The notes beneath the pieces are model-generated. The model had not been told where the DNA came from. It saw only the letters and a list, made by a program, of their open reading frames with translations, and searched no databases. Shown piece by piece: positions 62,401-64,000 of a stretch of 64,000 nucleotides of DNA (position 1 is the first letter of the stretch; every line of letters begins with the position of its first letter). Source of the DNA: Pseudocitrobacter faecalis (lineage in GTDB: Bacteria; Pseudomonadota; Gammaproteobacteria; Enterobacterales; Enterobacteriaceae). The position numbers were made by a program, and so were the translations under genes. The stretch is from NCBI GenBank assembly GCA_003315335.1, contig QNRL01000004.1, positions 366,672 to 430,671 of the forward strand, in the 5' to 3' direction.

Positions 62401-63357
62401 ATTAACAGCCTGAGCCAGACGGTTTCGAATTATCAGCAGGCGACGGCGACACAAATCAACGCCATCACAGCGACGGTTGAAGGGCATACCTCATCCATCA
62501 CGACGAACGCCCAGGCCATTGCAGGTATCAACGGTGATTTATCCGCGCTGTATTCAATCAAAGTTGGCCTGGCCAGCAACGGGCAATACTACGCGGCGGG
62601 CATGGGGATCGGCGTTGAAAACACGCCCAGCGGCATGCAGTCGCAGGTGGTGTTCCTGGCGGACCGCTTTGCAGTGACCACCGCTGTAGGCGGCGTGACG
62701 ACGTTACCGTTTGTTATTCAGAACGGGCAGACGTTCATCAGTCAGGCATTAATCGGAAAAGGCTGGATAACTAATGCCATGATTGGGGATTTCATTCAAT
62801 CCGATGTTTATACTCCTGGCTCGGTAGGATGGCATATCAATAAAAATGGAAATAGTGAATTCAATAATGTAACAGTCAGAGGTACTGTATATGCAAGTGA
62901 TGGAGAGTTTACAGGAAAGGTAAGGGCTAAAAGTTTTATCGGAGATATTGTAAATGCAAATGTATTCAACGATGTCCCGGAAGAAACAAAGCAAAGTAAC
63001 GGCTCTGTAGCGTTAACTGGATCAATATCCCGGAGCTACTATTTCACGGATAGCGCAACTGACTCGCTATCAAAAACGGTTATATTTGATATTGTCCTGC
63101 TATCCGGCATGGTGTCGGGTAGTGGTTCCTATATTGATGTAACTATAAATATTAATGGCACAAAAAAGACAACTCGTAGAGGTGATGGCGGTACTGTACC
63201 AGTAAGGTTTTCAGTAAAAGGAATTACAACTCCGAATGTAACCGTTGAATTAACATTAGCATATTATGTTCCTGCAGGAGCAATCAGAACCATAACATAC
63301 GGTGTCTCTTCCCCAATGATTAGCATTGTCAGAGGAAGTGGTAGTTTTAGAGAGTAA
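59497..63357 (+). CDS. Host-specificity/tail-tip protein J
   Basis: 1286 residues from ATG 59497 (MQILHGETILQGAKGG); the frame is also open upstream. Lambda J type: DLLSVAKLKMLIAVSEGEIQ, two FN3-like domains (~625-810), a helical coil (~830-1010), a conserved DRFAVTTAVGGVTTLPF block near 1055 and a C-terminal receptor-binding end (~1090-1286) that is AT-rich and unlike lambda. It defines host range. No frame breaks seen. Confidence 0.94.
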   Translation: MQILHGETILQGAKGGGGSSHTPVEQPDDLLSVAKLKMLIAVSEGEIQGDLTAQNIFLNDTPLANDSGEYNFSGVKWEFRKGTQDQTYIAGMPQVDNELAVGTTVTTTAPWTRQFTNLSLDAIRIKLSLPVQYLYKDNGDMVGTVTEYAIDLSTDGGAWKTVVNGKFDGKTTTEYQRDHRIDLPQSTSGWSVRVRRITADASGSNSKLVNAFKVFSYAEVIDSKFRYPLTALLYVEVDSSQFNGSAPKVTCKIKGKLIKVPDNYDPITRTYSGSWSGGFKMAWSNNPAWVFYDLVLDEIYGMGTRVDSSMVDKWALYSIAQYCDEMVSDGDGGTEPRFTCNVFIQSQQDAWQVLNDLAAVFRGITFWGNDQIYVQADVPQDDVDWVYNVSNVIDGLFTYAGGSYKNRYSSCLVSWSDPQNHYSDTVEGVYDSALVERYDVRQTSLTAIGCTSQSEAHRRGRWVLLSNAKDGTVSFGVGLDGYIPLPAEIIGVADPFRSGKENGGRIRAVNGLQITLDREIDYAAKDRLVVNLPDGKAQTRTISAVSADKLTVTVTTAFSQAPVAGSVWAIDSDNLAIQYFRVTSIAANDDSTGGFTITAVQHDPNKYRYIDDGVRIESPPITITPISVLTAPKNIVVTESDHVSQGLTVASLDVSWNKVEGAIRYVAQWRKDNGDWINVPVTSAQGFTVQGIYSGSYDVRVRALNAQETSSPWGYGETTFLSGKTGKPGTPLNFLATEDVVWHIDLTWAFPDGSGDTAYTEIQRATTADYANPELLVLVPYPAADYQHGPMPAGVRQWYRARLIDRIGNAGDWTNWVMGISSIDVGEIANDILEDMKESEVFKDLMENAVETSEKVAGMADDIKQAVDDLEQQAKDIQENADGLAQAEVKIDEIALSMDGVTGQVKNSAYAIIQSNLAQVATRKTLSATVAGNSAQLDRIDQVIVDEKQATAESLLSLETDVAGNKASINSLSQTVSNYQQATATQINAITATVEGHTSSITTNAQAIAGINGDLSALYSIKVGLASNGQYYAAGMGIGVENTPSGMQSQVVFLADRFAVTTAVGGVTTLPFVIQNGQTFISQALIGKGWITNAMIGDFIQSDVYTPGSVGWHINKNGNSEFNNVTVRGTVYASDGEFTGKVRAKSFIGDIVNANVFNDVPEETKQSNGSVALTGSISRSYYFTDSATDSLSKTVIFDIVLLSGMVSGSGSYIDVTININGTKKTTRRGDGGTVPVRFSVKGITTPNVTVELTLAYYVPAGAIRTITYGVSSPMISIVRGSGSFRE

Positions 63358-63372
63358 ATTTTCGAAATCATC

Positions 63373-63397
63373 AAACCCGCTCCGGCGGGTTTTTTTA
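63373..63397 (+). terminator. J terminator
   Basis: Stem AAACCCGC/GCGGGTTT with TCCG loop and T-run, 15 bases after the J stop. Confidence 0.85.
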
Positions 63398-63411
63398 TGC
63401 CTGGAGAAAAT

Positions 63412-64000
63412 ATGATTTATAACACCGGTACCATCAGCATCAACGGGAATACCGCAACCGGCACCGGAACGAACTGGACGGCAGCAGCCAGCCAGATTCG
63501 CGTGAGCCAGACCATTATTGTGCTCTCTAACCCGGTCCAGATGTTTCAGATTACCGCTATCAACAGCGGCACATCGTTAACTGTTACCCCGGCTGCGTCA
63601 CCGGCACTGAGCGGACAGAAGTACGGCATCCTCATTACCGACAGCCTCTCAGTCGATGGCCTGGCGCAGAGTATGTCTCAGCTCATCAATGAGTACGACG
63701 AGAATATCGGAGCATGGGAGACGTTCGCCAGCACCTCAGCGAACCAGCTGGTCACAGTGACAATCAACGGCACCAGCCTCAGCATTCCAGCCATCGGTGG
63801 CCTCGCCCGGAAAGGGGCAAATAGCGATATCACAGAGCTGAAAGGGCTGACGACCCCGTTGAGTTTGAAGCAGGGAGGGCTCGGCGCAAACAACGCTGCA
63901 GACGCTCGCACAAACCTCGGTTTAGGAAGTGCAGCAACAGAAAACACAGGAACATCTGGTAATGCAGTTGCTAAGCTCAATACTGCCAATATATGGTCCG
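63412..64000 (+). CDS. Tail fibre protein (5' part, cut by window end)
   Basis: First 196 residues, open to the window edge. MIYNTGTISINGNTATGTGT, VDGLAQSMSQLINEYDENIG and LKQGGLGANNAADARTNLGL are typical of lambdoid tail fibres. GGAGAA ribosome site 6 bases upstream. The end and its chaperone lie outside the window. Confidence 0.85.
   Translation, partial: MIYNTGTISINGNTATGTGTNWTAAASQIRVSQTIIVLSNPVQMFQITAINSGTSLTVTPAASPALSGQKYGILITDSLSVDGLAQSMSQLINEYDENIGAWETFASTSANQLVTVTINGTSLSIPAIGGLARKGANSDITELKGLTTPLSLKQGGLGANNAADARTNLGLGSAATENTGTSGNAVAKLNTANIWS

Overview
The window is enterobacterial (Enterobacteriaceae, Gammaproteobacteria) chromosome carrying a large lambda-like prophage. The left 22 kb holds rcsC (3' part), rcsB, rcsD, micF, ompC, apbE, ada, alkB, yojI, mqo and eco, in the gene order of Escherichia coli. 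The genus is not settled. An mgtE/sulP pair sits between yojI and mqo, and the nap-ccm-narP block that lies between eco and proL in E. coli is not there. In its place are a DeoR-type regulator, a Nudix hydrolase, an AraC-type regulator and a very unusual reductase-P450 fusion. This fits Enterobacter, Citrobacter, Leclercia or a relative better than E. coli K-12.

Host region (1-22102). The Rcs envelope-stress phosphorelay and the OmpR-controlled ompC/micF locus come first. They are followed by the apbE lipoprotein (flavin transfer), the adaptive response to alkylation (ada-alkB, overlapping) and the ABC exporter yojI. Next are a MgtE-type Mg2+ channel facing a SulP permease that lacks a STAS domain, then mqo, a REP/BIME repeat, ecotin and the accessory metabolic island. 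At 22103-22150 only the 3' part of a tRNA-Pro(GGG) gene remains; this is the left attachment site of the prophage.

Prophage (22103 to beyond 64000; right end not in the window). In order it carries: an att-proximal two-gene cassette (TPR-like protein plus HEPN-family protein) with its own terminator; integrase and excisionase; a leftward early operon with exonuclease, Ea22-like and YfdP/Q/R-family genes; a PL leader with a large inverted repeat, a short ORF and an intrinsic terminator; a LexA-type repressor and Cro with five recognisable 17-bp operators; a rightward early operon (YmfL-like, Rha, DUF4222, Ash/Icd-like, an O-like replication protein with iterons inside the gene, adenine and cytosine DNA methyltransferases, DUF968 and DUF1133 Q-type antiterminator); a late promoter followed by a terminator; lysis genes (two holins, GH19 lysin, nested spanins); a cos site; and lambda-type head and tail genes up to J and the start of a tail fibre. 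The head module has a fused ClpP-like protease/major capsid gene, as in Gifsy-type phages. Tail genes G and T are joined by a -1 frameshift.

Working together, the prophage looks complete through J: repressor and Cro control PL and PR, the Q-like protein should allow late transcription through the terminator after PR', and cos-terminase should package DNA. Accessory (moron) candidates are the TPR/HEPN pair, a reverse-strand membrane gene in the lysis region and a lipoprotein gene between I and J. The best candidates for undescribed biology are the TPR/HEPN cassette, the PL leader, and the host reductase-FCD-P450 fusion. No CRISPR array, IS element or rRNA gene was seen.
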